NCBI GenBank assembly: GCA_031374735.1
Contig: JANMGQ010000010.1
Span: 62,001-126,000 of the forward strand
Reading direction: 5' to 3'
Origin: JABFRJ01 sp031374735
GTDB taxonomy: Bacteria > Pseudomonadota > Alphaproteobacteria > Rhizobiales > Hyphomicrobiaceae
DNA length: 64,000 nucleotides
Shown: positions 43,718 through 52,149 of the stretch, one piece after another
Numbering within the stretch: position 1 is the stretch's first letter
Layout: each line of letters opens with the position of its first letter
The notes under the pieces: model-generated
Databases searched by the model: none
Told to the model about the DNA's origin: nothing
Seen by the model: only the letters and a program-made list of their open reading frames with translations
Position numbers and translations under genes: made by a program

Positions 43718-46534
43718 ATGTCGTCTTCCACGTCTTCGGCAACGTCCAAGATCATCTTTAGCCTCAACGGCAAAGAGGTGAGCGCAGAAGCGGGTGAAAC
43801 CATCTGGCAGGTCGCCAAGAGCAACGGCACGGACATACCGCACCTATGCTGGCATGATGCGCCGGGCTACCGCTCGGACGGCAACTGTCGCGCCTGCGTG
43901 GTTGAGATCGAGGGCGAGCGCGTGCTCGCCGCTTCCTGCCAGCGCAAACCGTCGGAGGGCATGAAGGTCAAGACCGAGAGTGAGCGGGCGAAGAAATCCC
44001 AGGCGATGGTGTTCGAGTTGCTCGCCGCCGACCAGCCGCCGCGCGCCGACAGCCATGACCCCGATGCCAAGTTCTGGCAATGGATCGACCAGATGGGCGT
44101 CGATGTCGGCGCCAAGGGTGCAGGCCGGCTGCCCAAGAGCCACAAGCCCAAGTCCGACGTCACGCACGCCGCTATCTCAGTAAACCTCGACGCCTGCATC
44201 AATTGCGGCCTGTGCGTGCGCGCTTGCCGCGACGTGCAAGCCAACGACGTCATCGGCATGGCCTACCGCGGCGCGGGCGCGAAAATCGTGTTCGATTTCG
44301 ACAAGGACATGGGCGACAGCACGTGTGTCGCGTGCGGTGAATGTGTGCAGGTGTGTCCGACCGGTGCGTTGATGGAAAGTGCGCTACTGGATGCCAAAAC
44401 ACAGAAGAAGATCGTCAAGGCGGACAAATCCGTTGATACGCTGTGCCCCTATTGCGGCGTCGGCTGTCAGACCACCGTGCATGTGAAAGACGACAAGATC
44501 GTCGCCGTCGACGGCCGCGATGGCCCCGCCAACAACAACCGCCTGTGCGTCAAAGGCCGCTTCGGCTTTGACTACATCCACCACGCTGATCGTCTGAAAA
44601 AGCCGCTGATCCGTCGCGAGGGCGTCGCCAAAGACGCCAACATGCAGATCAAGCGCGGTGAGGAATTGAAGTACTTCCGCGAGGCCACGTGGGAAGAAGC
44701 GCTCAACGTTGCGGCGGCTGGTCTCAAGAAGGTCCACGGCGCACATGGCGGCAAAGGCATCGCCGGTTTTGGATCGGCCAAGGGCTCCAACGAAGAAGCC
44801 TATCTGTTCCAGAAGTTCATCCGCCAGGGCTTTGGCACCAACAACGTCGACCACTGCACGCGGCTCTGCCACGCGTCGTCAGTTGCGGCGCTCATGGAAG
44901 GCTTGAACTCAGCGGCTGTGACGGCACCGTTCACCGCGGCGAAAGATAGCGACTGCATCATCGTTATCGGCGCACGTCCCGCCGAGAACCACCCAGTCGC
45001 CGCGACGTTCCTGAAGAACGCCGCACGTCGTGGCGCGAAGCTCATCGTCATGGACCCGCGCGGTCAGAACCAGGGCATCTCGCGCTATGCCTCACACATC
45101 CTGCAGTTCAAACCTGGCACCGACGTGGCGCTGCTCAACGCCATGCTGCACGTGATCATCAACGATGGTCTTGTTGATGTGCAGTACATCCTGGCGATGA
45201 CCGAGGGCTATGAAGAGCTCAAAGTCCGCGTGCAGGATTTCGCGCCGGAGAAAATGGCCGATATCTGTGGCATCCCGGCGAAAACCATCCGCGAAGTTGC
45301 GCACCTCTACGCCCGCTCCGAGAAGTCGATCATCTTCTGGGGCATGGGCATATCCCAGAGCACGCACGGCACCGACAACGCGCGCTGTCTGATGGCGCTC
45401 GCTTTGGTCACCGGCCAGACGGGCCGCCCAGGCACGGGCCTGCATCCGCTGCGCGGGCAGAACAACGTGCAAGGCGCGTCCGATGCCGGCATGATCCCGA
45501 TGGTATTCCCGGACTATCGCAGCGTTGAAGACCCGGCCATTCACGCCGAGTTCGAGGCGGCCTGGGGAGTCAAGCTCGACGCCAAGCGCGGCCTGACCGT
45601 GGTCGAGATCATGCACGCGATCCACGACGACGTGATCCGCGGCATGTACATTCTCGGCGAAAACCCCGCCATGTCCGATCCGGATGTGCAGCACGCGCGC
45701 GAAGCGCTCGCCCATCTCGAACACTTGGTCGTGCAAGACATCTTCATGACCGAGACCGCGTGGCATGCCGACGTGGTTCTGCCGGCGTCGGCGCACGCCG
45801 AGAAATGGGGCACGTTCACGAACACGAACCGGCAAGTGCAAGTCGGCCGTCCCGTCGTGCCAGCGCCAGGTGAGGCGCGCCAGGATTGGCTGCTCATTCA
45901 GGAGTTGGCGCAACGCGTCGGTCTGCCCTGGAACTACGGGCACATCTCCGAGGTTTACACCGAGATGGCCGGCGTCATGCCCTCGCTCAAGAACATTTCC
46001 TGGGAGCGCCTCGTGCGCGAAGACGCCGTCACCTATCCGAGCGACGCGCCCGACAAGCCCGGCAACGAGATCATCTTCGCGACCTCGTTCCCGACCGCGT
46101 CCGGCCGCGCCAAGCTCGTGCCGACGGAGTTGCGCGCGCCGGCCGAAGTGCCGGATGCGGAGTATCCAATGGTGCTCACAACGGGGCGTATGCTGGAGCA
46201 CTGGCACACCGGCTCCATGACGCGCCGTGCGTCCAAGCTCGACAGCCTCGAGCCCGAGGCCATCGCCGGCTTCCATCCGAACGAACTTGACCGCCTCGGC
46301 GTCGAACCTGGCGGACTGGTGCGCGTCTCAACGCGTCGCGGCTCGCTCACACTGAAAGCCCGCGCCGACCGCGACGTCGCCGAAGGCATGGTCTTTCTTC
46401 CGTTCGCCTTCGCCGAAGCGCCAGCGAACATGCTCACCAACCCGCAGCTCGACCCCATGGGCAAAATCCCCGAGTTCAAGTTCGCCGCGGCACGGGTGGA
46501 GCGGGTGGAGCCGGTGCTGGAGGCGGCGGAGTAG
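43718..46534 (+). CDS. fdsA: Formate dehydrogenase alpha subunit (FdsA-type, Mo)
   Basis: 938 residues from ATG 43718 (GGAGAGG upstream). Catalytic subunit of soluble NAD-dependent formate dehydrogenase. Order: 2Fe-2S ferredoxin domain (CWHDAPGYRSDGNCRAC ~43), two 4Fe-4S clusters (CINCGLCVRAC ~160, CVACGECVQVC ~204), 4Fe-4S CPYCGVGC (~243), then the molybdopterin domain with Mo-ligand Cys and His/Arg in HCTRLCHASSVAALM (~379) and GTGLHPLRGQNNVQGASD. All key residues are intact. The usual partners (beta/gamma NADH-module subunits, fdsC/fdsD) are not in the window. Its last ~42 codons are duplicated at 48746. Confidence 0.9.
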   Translation: MSSSTSSATSKIIFSLNGKEVSAEAGETIWQVAKSNGTDIPHLCWHDAPGYRSDGNCRACVVEIEGERVLAASCQRKPSEGMKVKTESERAKKSQAMVFELLAADQPPRADSHDPDAKFWQWIDQMGVDVGAKGAGRLPKSHKPKSDVTHAAISVNLDACINCGLCVRACRDVQANDVIGMAYRGAGAKIVFDFDKDMGDSTCVACGECVQVCPTGALMESALLDAKTQKKIVKADKSVDTLCPYCGVGCQTTVHVKDDKIVAVDGRDGPANNNRLCVKGRFGFDYIHHADRLKKPLIRREGVAKDANMQIKRGEELKYFREATWEEALNVAAAGLKKVHGAHGGKGIAGFGSAKGSNEEAYLFQKFIRQGFGTNNVDHCTRLCHASSVAALMEGLNSAAVTAPFTAAKDSDCIIVIGARPAENHPVAATFLKNAARRGAKLIVMDPRGQNQGISRYASHILQFKPGTDVALLNAMLHVIINDGLVDVQYILAMTEGYEELKVRVQDFAPEKMADICGIPAKTIREVAHLYARSEKSIIFWGMGISQSTHGTDNARCLMALALVTGQTGRPGTGLHPLRGQNNVQGASDAGMIPMVFPDYRSVEDPAIHAEFEAAWGVKLDAKRGLTVVEIMHAIHDDVIRGMYILGENPAMSDPDVQHAREALAHLEHLVVQDIFMTETAWHADVVLPASAHAEKWGTFTNTNRQVQVGRPVVPAPGEARQDWLLIQELAQRVGLPWNYGHISEVYTEMAGVMPSLKNISWERLVREDAVTYPSDAPDKPGNEIIFATSFPTASGRAKLVPTELRAPAEVPDAEYPMVLTTGRMLEHWHTGSMTRRASKLDSLEPEAIAGFHPNELDRLGVEPGGLVRVSTRRGSLTLKARADRDVAEGMVFLPFAFAEAPANMLTNPQLDPMGKIPEFKFAAARVERVEPVLEAAE

Positions 46535-46537
46535 GGG
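46412..46537 (+). repeat. Direct repeat, left copy (3' end of fdsA)
   Basis: About 126 bp ending at the fdsA stop and a few bases beyond. It matches 48746-48871 with about 7 mismatches by eye (~94%) and no gaps; offset 2,334 bp. Weaker similarity runs some 17 bases further. Confidence 0.85.
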
Positions 46538-46616
46538 GTACTTGCGTTCCGCCAATTGCCAGCACACGTTGAATATGCTTCCTCTGGCGATGTTGCGCGC
46601 GTTGTCGGGGGAAGTC

Positions 46617-48041
46617 GTGGAGTTAGCAGAATGGCTGAAGACAATAGTCAATGTGAAGTCCAGTGAGTTGCTTACGGCCTTCGTCGGGATCCTAGGCACG
46701 CTCGGGACGATCGGATTGCTACTTTTCCAATGGGGTACCAAGTCGAAAGCCACAGAGCTAGCTGTCGTCCGGGAGAACTTGGCCGAGGCTGTTAGAAACC
46801 GAGAGGTTGAGCGACAGCGGCGGCTGGACGCTGAAACCGCACATCCGAAAGCTCTTGAAGATAGCCGAGACCGTGGCCGCGAGGATGCGCGCCACGAAGT
46901 CAATGATCTGAAGGAGAATGCTGGCACGCTCCGGATGACAATTGCCAACCAAGCGACCAAAATTGGTCAGTTGAACGGCGAATTGACCAAAGCCTACGTT
47001 GATCAGCAGAATCTCGCTAGCTCGCGCGAGAACGACGAAACGATAAAGGCGAACCTGTTGCAGGTCGCTGATCTGACCAAACGCCTCGCCAAATTCGACG
47101 AGCTTCGATCGGCACTCCTTGGATCCGAGGAAGAGCTCTGGCGCCTCCGCGGCGCTCCACCGACTGCCGAGCGTGCGACCAAGCTTCAGCAGAGCCGAAC
47201 CAAAGTAATTGTTGTCGCAAACCTCAAGGGCGGCGTCGGAAAGACCACCATTACCGCCAATCTCGCAGCCTACTTCGCTCTTGAACTTAAGAAGCGCGTC
47301 CTGTTGATCGATTTCGACTACCAAGGATCGCTTACGGCGACGATCCTTTCTGGCGCGAAGATGCGCTGGGGGACCTCCACTCTCGCCGAACCGCTCCTCA
47401 ACGGTGAAGTCAGCGGGGCATGGTTAGCGGAAAGCGCACGCGAAGTGCCGTCACTGCTTCCGAACACCCGGATAATCACAGCTGGTCAGACATTTGACCG
47501 CTTCGAAAACCAGACGATGATGCGCTGGCTGATCGGCGAAGTCTCTGACGACGTTCGGTACCGCCTCGCATCACTGATTGTCTCGACCGAAGTCCAAGAG
47601 GCCTACGACATCGTTCTGATCGATGCCCCGCCGCGGACCAGCCTTGGTGCAATCAACGCCTTGTGCGCAGCGCATATGCTCATTGTTCCGACAGTTCTCG
47701 ACAGCTTGTCGGTCGATGCCTTCCAGCGGTTCTTGACCCGAATGTCAGGGTTGCGCGCCCTTGCGCCTGGGCTTTCCAAGGCCCTCATCGTGCCAAACTT
47801 GACCGAGAACACCTCACTCGAACTCACACAGGCCGAAGACGTCGCCTTGCAAGAAGCGAAACAAGTCCTTTCGGCCTGGAGTGGTCATGCCTATATAACA
47901 AAAGCGCGGCTTCGCCACTTTACCCAACTCTCACAGGTTGCAGGTCGCAACGTCGGCTATTTGACAAACAAGCAGTTTGTCAAGCCAGCCTTCGACAAGC
48001 TCGGAGAAGAAGTCTTTCGGCATTTGGGAGCCAAGTCATGA
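46617..48041 (+). CDS. Membrane-anchored coiled-coil ParA-type ATPase
   Basis: 474 residues from GTG 46617 (GGGGG 5 bases upstream); in-frame ATGs at 46575 and 46590 and TTG 46542 are alternatives. One membrane helix (LLTAFVGILGTLGTIGLLLF, ~18-37), a charged coiled coil (~45-185), then a ParA/MinD-type ATPase: NLKGGVGKTTITANLAAYFA (deviant Walker A ~204), LLIDFDYQGS and DIVLIDAPPR (Walker B). ParA ATPases usually dimerise on DNA or membrane to position cargo; a fused anchor and coiled coil is unusual. No ParB, replication gene or parS is adjacent. Stop overlaps the next start as ATGA. Sits between fdsA 3'-end repeats. Confidence 0.75.
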   Translation: MELAEWLKTIVNVKSSELLTAFVGILGTLGTIGLLLFQWGTKSKATELAVVRENLAEAVRNREVERQRRLDAETAHPKALEDSRDRGREDARHEVNDLKENAGTLRMTIANQATKIGQLNGELTKAYVDQQNLASSRENDETIKANLLQVADLTKRLAKFDELRSALLGSEEELWRLRGAPPTAERATKLQQSRTKVIVVANLKGGVGKTTITANLAAYFALELKKRVLLIDFDYQGSLTATILSGAKMRWGTSTLAEPLLNGEVSGAWLAESAREVPSLLPNTRIITAGQTFDRFENQTMMRWLIGEVSDDVRYRLASLIVSTEVQEAYDIVLIDAPPRTSLGAINALCAAHMLIVPTVLDSLSVDAFQRFLTRMSGLRALAPGLSKALIVPNLTENTSLELTQAEDVALQEAKQVLSAWSGHAYITKARLRHFTQLSQVAGRNVGYLTNKQFVKPAFDKLGEEVFRHLGAKS

Positions 48042-48199
48042 CAGTCGTTCAGTTGCGTCGCGTTCTCGATACGATCGCACGGCATCGCCAGAGCCTTGGT
48101 CTCCAAGACGAAGCGGACGCGCTTGCAAAGCTTGCGGCCGCCCTCCGCCCGACCGACAAGCTGTCGGTTACGAAAGCCGTTGAGAAGCTCCGCGCTTAA
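48038..48199 (+). CDS. 53-residue partner protein of the ParA cassette
   Basis: Starts inside the stop of the ATPase gene (ATGA overlap), so translation is coupled. MTVVQLRRVLDTIARHRQSL begins a helical, soluble 53-residue protein ending KLSVTKAVEKLRA. No family is recognised. Coupling and the absence of a separate promoter argue that it works in a complex with the ATPase, perhaps as an ATPase activator as small ParB- or MinE-like partners do (inference). Confidence 0.6.
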   Translation: MTVVQLRRVLDTIARHRQSLGLQDEADALAKLAAALRPTDKLSVTKAVEKLRA

Positions 48200-48296
48200 T
48201 CGCTACTCCCTCGACTTGCCTTCGCGCAGTCGCGATCATGATGTAGTTGATTCGAAAGGTAGACCCTGCGTTTCAAAGGTCCATGGAGACGCAACC

Positions 48297-48740
48297 ATGA
48301 AGACGAGTGACATCAAACGTCCATTGATTGAAGCACAAGAAACCCTGGCCGCTGCGGGCTCTGTTGCTGCTGCTAGAGACATCGGAGAACTGCTCGCGCT
48401 TGTCGATGACTATGCAGACATGGAGTTCGAGCAATTCATCAGCAATGTGCAGCGCAAACTGGATCCTGCCGCCGTCAAGACGTCCGTCCGCACTGCCTAC
48501 GTGAAGATGTTGCAGGATGCGAAAATGGACGAGCCTACCTTCAAGCTGGCTTTGGCAAAGCTTGCGTCAGAGCCTCAGTTCGACAAGGCCGACGTTCTGG
48601 CTGTCGCAAAGGGCTACGGCGTCATTCGACTAGAAGGCAAGTCGAAGGTAGCCTATCTCGATAGCATTGAGCGTTACTTCTACTGGTTGCTTAACAATCG
48701 GGATGCCAACGAGATGGCTAGCAGGGCCACCCCGTGGTGA
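48297..48740 (+). CDS. 147-residue protein of unknown function in the ParA cassette
   Basis: ATG 48297 with GGAG 8 bases upstream. Predominantly helical and soluble: KRPLIEAQETLAAAGSVAAA, VDDYADMEFEQFISNVQRKL, then VLAVAKGYGVIRLEGKSKVA and SIERYFYWLLNNRD. No catalytic motif, signal or membrane segment. It ends at the right-hand fdsA repeat, so the cassette boundary coincides with its stop. I do not recognise it; it could be an effector, adaptor or DNA-binding partner. Confidence 0.65.
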   Translation: MKTSDIKRPLIEAQETLAAAGSVAAARDIGELLALVDDYADMEFEQFISNVQRKLDPAAVKTSVRTAYVKMLQDAKMDEPTFKLALAKLASEPQFDKADVLAVAKGYGVIRLEGKSKVAYLDSIERYFYWLLNNRDANEMASRATPW

Positions 48741-48745
48741 TGGCG

Positions 48746-48871
48746 GCCGAAGCTCCAGCGAACATGCTGACCAACCCGCAGCTCGCCCCCATGGGCAAAA
48801 TCCCCGAGTTCAAGTTCGCAGCGGCAAGAGTGGAGCGGGTGGAGCCGGTGTTGGAGGCGGCGGAGTAGGGG
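48746..48871 (+). repeat. fdsA: Direct repeat, right copy (duplicated fdsA 3' end)
   Basis: Carries an open 42-codon stretch from 48740 (APANMLTNPQLAPMGKIPEF...) ending at TAG 48866-48868, matching the last residues of fdsA. Not a gene by itself; it marks the right edge of the inserted segment. Confidence 0.85.
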
Positions 48872-48932
48872 TGTTTGCGGGCCGAGTGTCCTTTTGCTGG
48901 TTGAGGGGGGCTGCTCCTGAGAGGTTCAACGC

Positions 48933-49157
48933 ATGGATTCGGCTCCCGCAAACGCCCCTGAACGGATTATCGTCGATCCGGCAATCTGCAACGGCTTGCC
49001 GATCGTGCGAGGCACACGCATTACCGTTGAAACGGTGCTTGGATACCTGAGCGCGGGCGATTCCGTCGACGAGATACTGGCTGAGCACCCCGATCTCCAA
49101 CGCGAGGACATCACGGCGTGCCTCGCATTCGGCAGCCGGCTCGAAGCGACATCATGA
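48933..49157 (+). CDS. DUF433 family protein (orphan antitoxin-like)
   Basis: 74 residues, GAGAGG before the ATG. IIVDPAICNGLPIVRGTRIT and YLSAGDSVDEILAEHPDLQR are the DUF433 hallmark, a small helical DNA-binding fold often paired with a DUF5615 PIN-like toxin. The toxin gene normally follows directly; here none is seen before 49234. Either a solitary regulator or the remnant of a toxin-antitoxin pair beside the inserted cassette. Confidence 0.8.
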   Translation: MDSAPANAPERIIVDPAICNGLPIVRGTRITVETVLGYLSAGDSVDEILAEHPDLQREDITACLAFGSRLEATS

Positions 49158-49233
49158 TCGGCCGCGTTTCAAGGCGCGTTTCAAACTGACCTGTTGCTGC
49201 CATGACTCGCACGTACATCTCCCGAGCCTCCGC

Positions 49234-50043
49234 ATGCTGATCACCGCCTGGTGGGACGTCTATCGCCAGTTCGCGCCGGGCCACAATCCGTGTAAGCGGC
49301 GCGTGCGCCCGCTACGGGTCTTGGAGCGCGCGCTCGGGCACCGCGTGCAGATCTCGGGGTTCACGCGTTTCGAACGACGACCACCAGACGAGTATCAATA
49401 CACGGCCTACAGCTGGCTCGATGCCGAGACCATCGATGACGCCGTCACCTTCATTCTGCGCCAACTGAGCCGCTTCGAGTGTCCGATCCAGGACGGCCCC
49501 TCTCGCCTCAATCGGAACGCCTTCGCGGGCGACGAGGAACTCGACGACACAATCGGTACGTTCTACTGGAACACGCACAAGCAGCCGCCGTTGGTGGACA
49601 TAGACTCGGGTGGCGTGCTGCTGATGGCGTCGTCACATGCGGATCGGCGTCACGATCCTCGCGCATTGCCCACACATACGGTGCGCGTTCCGCGAGTTGC
49701 CTCCCCGCGCGCAAACTTTGCCATCGTCGCTGAACTCAAAATGATGGGCGACCCGCAGGACGTGCGCGAGTTCCATTGGCCGCGCTATCGCGACGCTTAC
49801 GGCATGCACGGCTTCGACATCGTTGCGTTCAAGGGTCGATCAGGACCGGGGAACCACAACCATCTGACGGTCGGCTGCCCAGTTTGGGACGCGAGCGAGG
49901 CAACCGCCATCTGCACGGTGCTCGCGTGCGTGCGCGGCGTCGAGATCACGCTCGACTTTGGCGGTGACGTGCCCTTAAGCGCGGTGCCGTCGCAGCGTGA
50001 TGCTGAGGGGCTCGTGTCGCTTCGCATTCTGCGGGAGCACTGA
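49234..50043 (+). CDS. Uncharacterised 269-residue protein
   Basis: Soluble, no signal or membrane segment. Sequence features are two aromatic-rich stretches (MLITAWWDVYRQFAPGHN, YQYTAYSWLDAETIDDAVTF) and a C-terminal half with MHGFDIVAFKGRSGPGNHNH. No domain is recognised. The start has no clear ribosome site, so it may lie a few codons downstream. Long clean frame with codon use like its neighbours supports a real gene. Confidence 0.55.
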   Translation: MLITAWWDVYRQFAPGHNPCKRRVRPLRVLERALGHRVQISGFTRFERRPPDEYQYTAYSWLDAETIDDAVTFILRQLSRFECPIQDGPSRLNRNAFAGDEELDDTIGTFYWNTHKQPPLVDIDSGGVLLMASSHADRRHDPRALPTHTVRVPRVASPRANFAIVAELKMMGDPQDVREFHWPRYRDAYGMHGFDIVAFKGRSGPGNHNHLTVGCPVWDASEATAICTVLACVRGVEITLDFGGDVPLSAVPSQRDAEGLVSLRILREH

Positions 50044-50244
50044 CATTACCCGCTTAGCGACACCTACCCTTGACCCAGACCACACCGACCCACACCGACC
50101 CGCATCGCGATTGCGCCCACCGCGAGGATCAGCTTAAGCTCGGCTACGCCTTGACCGTGGCTGGCAATGCCGTGAACCCGCTATGGGAGCCGGTAACTTT
50201 GCAGCATACCTCACTTCGTCGACTGCACTTCACAAGGATCCGCC

Positions 50245-50499
50245 ATGCTAAAACTCGCAGCCATCACCGTTCTGGCAACGATCTCTCTGGCCGCGGCTCC
50301 GGCCGTGGCAAAAACGTGCGTGCTGGCCGGTGGCGAAGCCACGATGGTGACCAAGGACCTCGCGGAGTTCATGGCCAAGGCAGCACTCGGCAACTCAATC
50401 AAGGACAAGGGCTTGATGGCCCAAGGCGTGCCGAAGTTGACCTGCACCGGGCCAAGCCCGCTCACGTACTGCCTCGCCCAGCAAAAGGCCTGCAAGTAA
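50245..50499 (+). CDS. Small exported protein with paired cysteines
   Basis: 84 residues: signal peptide MLKLAAITVLATISLAAAPAVA, cleaved before KTCVLAGG, then a compact domain with four cysteines (KTC, LTC, YC, AC). Likely periplasmic with disulfides. No named family. It precedes the hydrolase gene by 14 bases on the same strand, so the two may be co-transcribed. Confidence 0.65.
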   Translation: MLKLAAITVLATISLAAAPAVAKTCVLAGGEATMVTKDLAEFMAKAALGNSIKDKGLMAQGVPKLTCTGPSPLTYCLAQQKACK

Positions 50500-50513
50500 C
50501 CGGGTGAAGCCTC

Positions 50514-51395
50514 ATGACGGAGTCGCCTGGTCCCGTGCTCTATCGCGGCATGACGCGCACCGAACTTGACCGCGCCTATTCGCCGAGCTCGATGGTGCCA
50601 AGCATCGAGCCGTTTCTCAGCCGCTATGCCAGCGGCAGCGCTGACGCGCGCACGGCGCACGCCTCGTCGCGGTTCGCGACACACACCTATGGCCCATCGC
50701 CCGAGCAGACGCTGGACCTATTCTTGCCAGTGTCGACGCCGCGAGGCGTGTTGATCTTCATCCACGGTGGCTATTGGCAGGCGCTGAACGCGTCCGACGC
50801 GTCGTTTCCGGCGCGACCACTGACGGCGGCTGGCTACGCCTACGCCGCCATCAACTATACGCTGGCGCCGCACGCGACGATGGACATGATCGTCGAGGAA
50901 AACAGGCAAGCGTTGGTCTGGCTTTGGCTCAACCGTCAGCGGCTTGGCATTGATGCCGGGCCGTTCGTGCTGTCAGGCCATTCGGCTGGCGCGCACCTTG
51001 CGGCCATGATGCTGACGACAGATTGGGTGGCCCGTGGTGTCGACCCGGCGTTCGTCACCGGGGCAGTGCTGCTGGGCGGCGTGTACGATCTGGAGCCTAT
51101 CCGGCTGACATATGTGAACGATGCGCTTGGTCTCGATCGTGCCTCAGCGAAACGCAACAGCCCGATGTTCGCCAAGCCCTTGGTGACGTGCCCACTCGTG
51201 GTCGGGTGGGCAGAGCGCGACACCGACGAGTTCAAAGGTCAGTCTCTCGATTTTGCCGCGCATTGGGGTGTGCCGGAGGCAGCGATGTTCGAGCAGGCGG
51301 GCGTCAATCACTTCGACAGTCTGTTCGATTGGTGCGATCCGACGACACGGCTGCATCGGGAAACCATACGGCTCCTGCAACGCTCGACGACCTGA
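50514..51395 (+). CDS. Alpha/beta hydrolase, kynurenine-formamidase-like
   Basis: 293 residues with the HGGYW oxyanion motif (IFIHGGYWQAL ~80) and nucleophile GHSAGAHLAAM (Ser ~155); the catalytic His is likely in GVNHFDSLFDW and the acid just before it. HGGxW plus GHSAG is the pattern of kynurenine formamidases and related arylformamidases, which convert N-formylkynurenine to kynurenine. An indoleamine 2,3-dioxygenase that would make that substrate lies at 60203. Other amide or ester substrates cannot be excluded. Confidence 0.75.
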   Translation: MTESPGPVLYRGMTRTELDRAYSPSSMVPSIEPFLSRYASGSADARTAHASSRFATHTYGPSPEQTLDLFLPVSTPRGVLIFIHGGYWQALNASDASFPARPLTAAGYAYAAINYTLAPHATMDMIVEENRQALVWLWLNRQRLGIDAGPFVLSGHSAGAHLAAMMLTTDWVARGVDPAFVTGAVLLGGVYDLEPIRLTYVNDALGLDRASAKRNSPMFAKPLVTCPLVVGWAERDTDEFKGQSLDFAAHWGVPEAAMFEQAGVNHFDSLFDWCDPTTRLHRETIRLLQRSTT

Positions 51396-51570
51396 ACGTC
51401 ACATGCTACGCGCCGCACCATGAACACGTGCCTTCACATCTCGCGACGACGCGGGCCGACGCTGTCAGCCCGCGCGGCCGTGCGCATGTTCTCGCCAGAA
51501 GCGATCTCGACGCAGGCGTTCTCCTGAACATGCCGGCTGCACATGTTTCTTGTGCCTCGCCGGAGTTCGC

Positions 51571-52149
51571 ATGTCTCAGCCTCCACAGCCGTCCATCGCC
51601 GCACCGTTCCTCACGCACGCGGAGCAATCAGCGGCGCTCGGCGTCACGACCCACCCCGTGACGCCAGCAGACTTTGCCGGCATCGGCGCGTTGCATGACA
51701 TCGTGTTCGGCCCAGGCGCCTTGACGCGTACCGCTTATCGCATTCGCGAGGGGCTGCCTTACTCTACGCCGTTCTGCCGCTTGGCGGCACATGGCCCGCG
51801 GCTGATGGGCTTTATCCGCTTCGCGCCGATCCTGATCGGCGGGCAGGGCCGCGCGCTGATGCTCGGCCCGCTTGCGGTGCACCCGGACTATGCCAACCAG
51901 GGGCATGCGCGCCGCCTGATCGGCGAGGGGCTGGAGGCTGCCCGCGCAAGCGGCATCGCGCTGGTGATCCTGGTTGGTGATAGGCCCTACTATGGTCGTC
52001 TCGGCTTTGTGCCGGTACCTACAGGGCAAATCTCGATGCCCGGTCCGGTCGATCTCATGCGGTTACTGGCCTATGAGCTTGTTCCCGGCGCACTGAGCCG
52101 GTTTCAAGGCTCGATCACGCGGGAAGCCGGGCCTGGTTGGTCGCGCTAG
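51571..52149 (+). CDS. GNAT-family N-acetyltransferase
   Basis: 192 residues, GGAG 6 bases before the ATG. Acetyl-CoA-binding core: LMLGPLAVHPDYANQGHARRLIGEGLEAA (motif A, Q-x-x-G-x-A/G), then VILVGDRPYYGRLGF (motif B). Resembles the YhbS subgroup of small-molecule or protein acetyltransferases; substrate unknown. Convergent with the TRAP large permease, whose stop overlaps its 3' end by four bases. Confidence 0.85.
   Translation: MSQPPQPSIAAPFLTHAEQSAALGVTTHPVTPADFAGIGALHDIVFGPGALTRTAYRIREGLPYSTPFCRLAAHGPRLMGFIRFAPILIGGQGRALMLGPLAVHPDYANQGHARRLIGEGLEAARASGIALVILVGDRPYYGRLGFVPVPTGQISMPGPVDLMRLLAYELVPGALSRFQGSITREAGPGWSR

Noticed and set aside
45092..46276. 394-codon minus-strand frame opposite fdsA
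   Set aside because: Antisense shadow; composition is that of reversed high-GC codons.
46617..48041. Plasmid partition locus or integrated plasmid
   Set aside because: ParA is fused to a membrane helix and coiled coil, and no ParB, parS cluster or replication gene accompanies it.
47663..48199. 178-codon frame overlapping the ParA gene
   Set aside because: Only its last 53 codons, starting at the coupled ATG 48038, are supported; the rest lies in another frame inside the ATPase domain.
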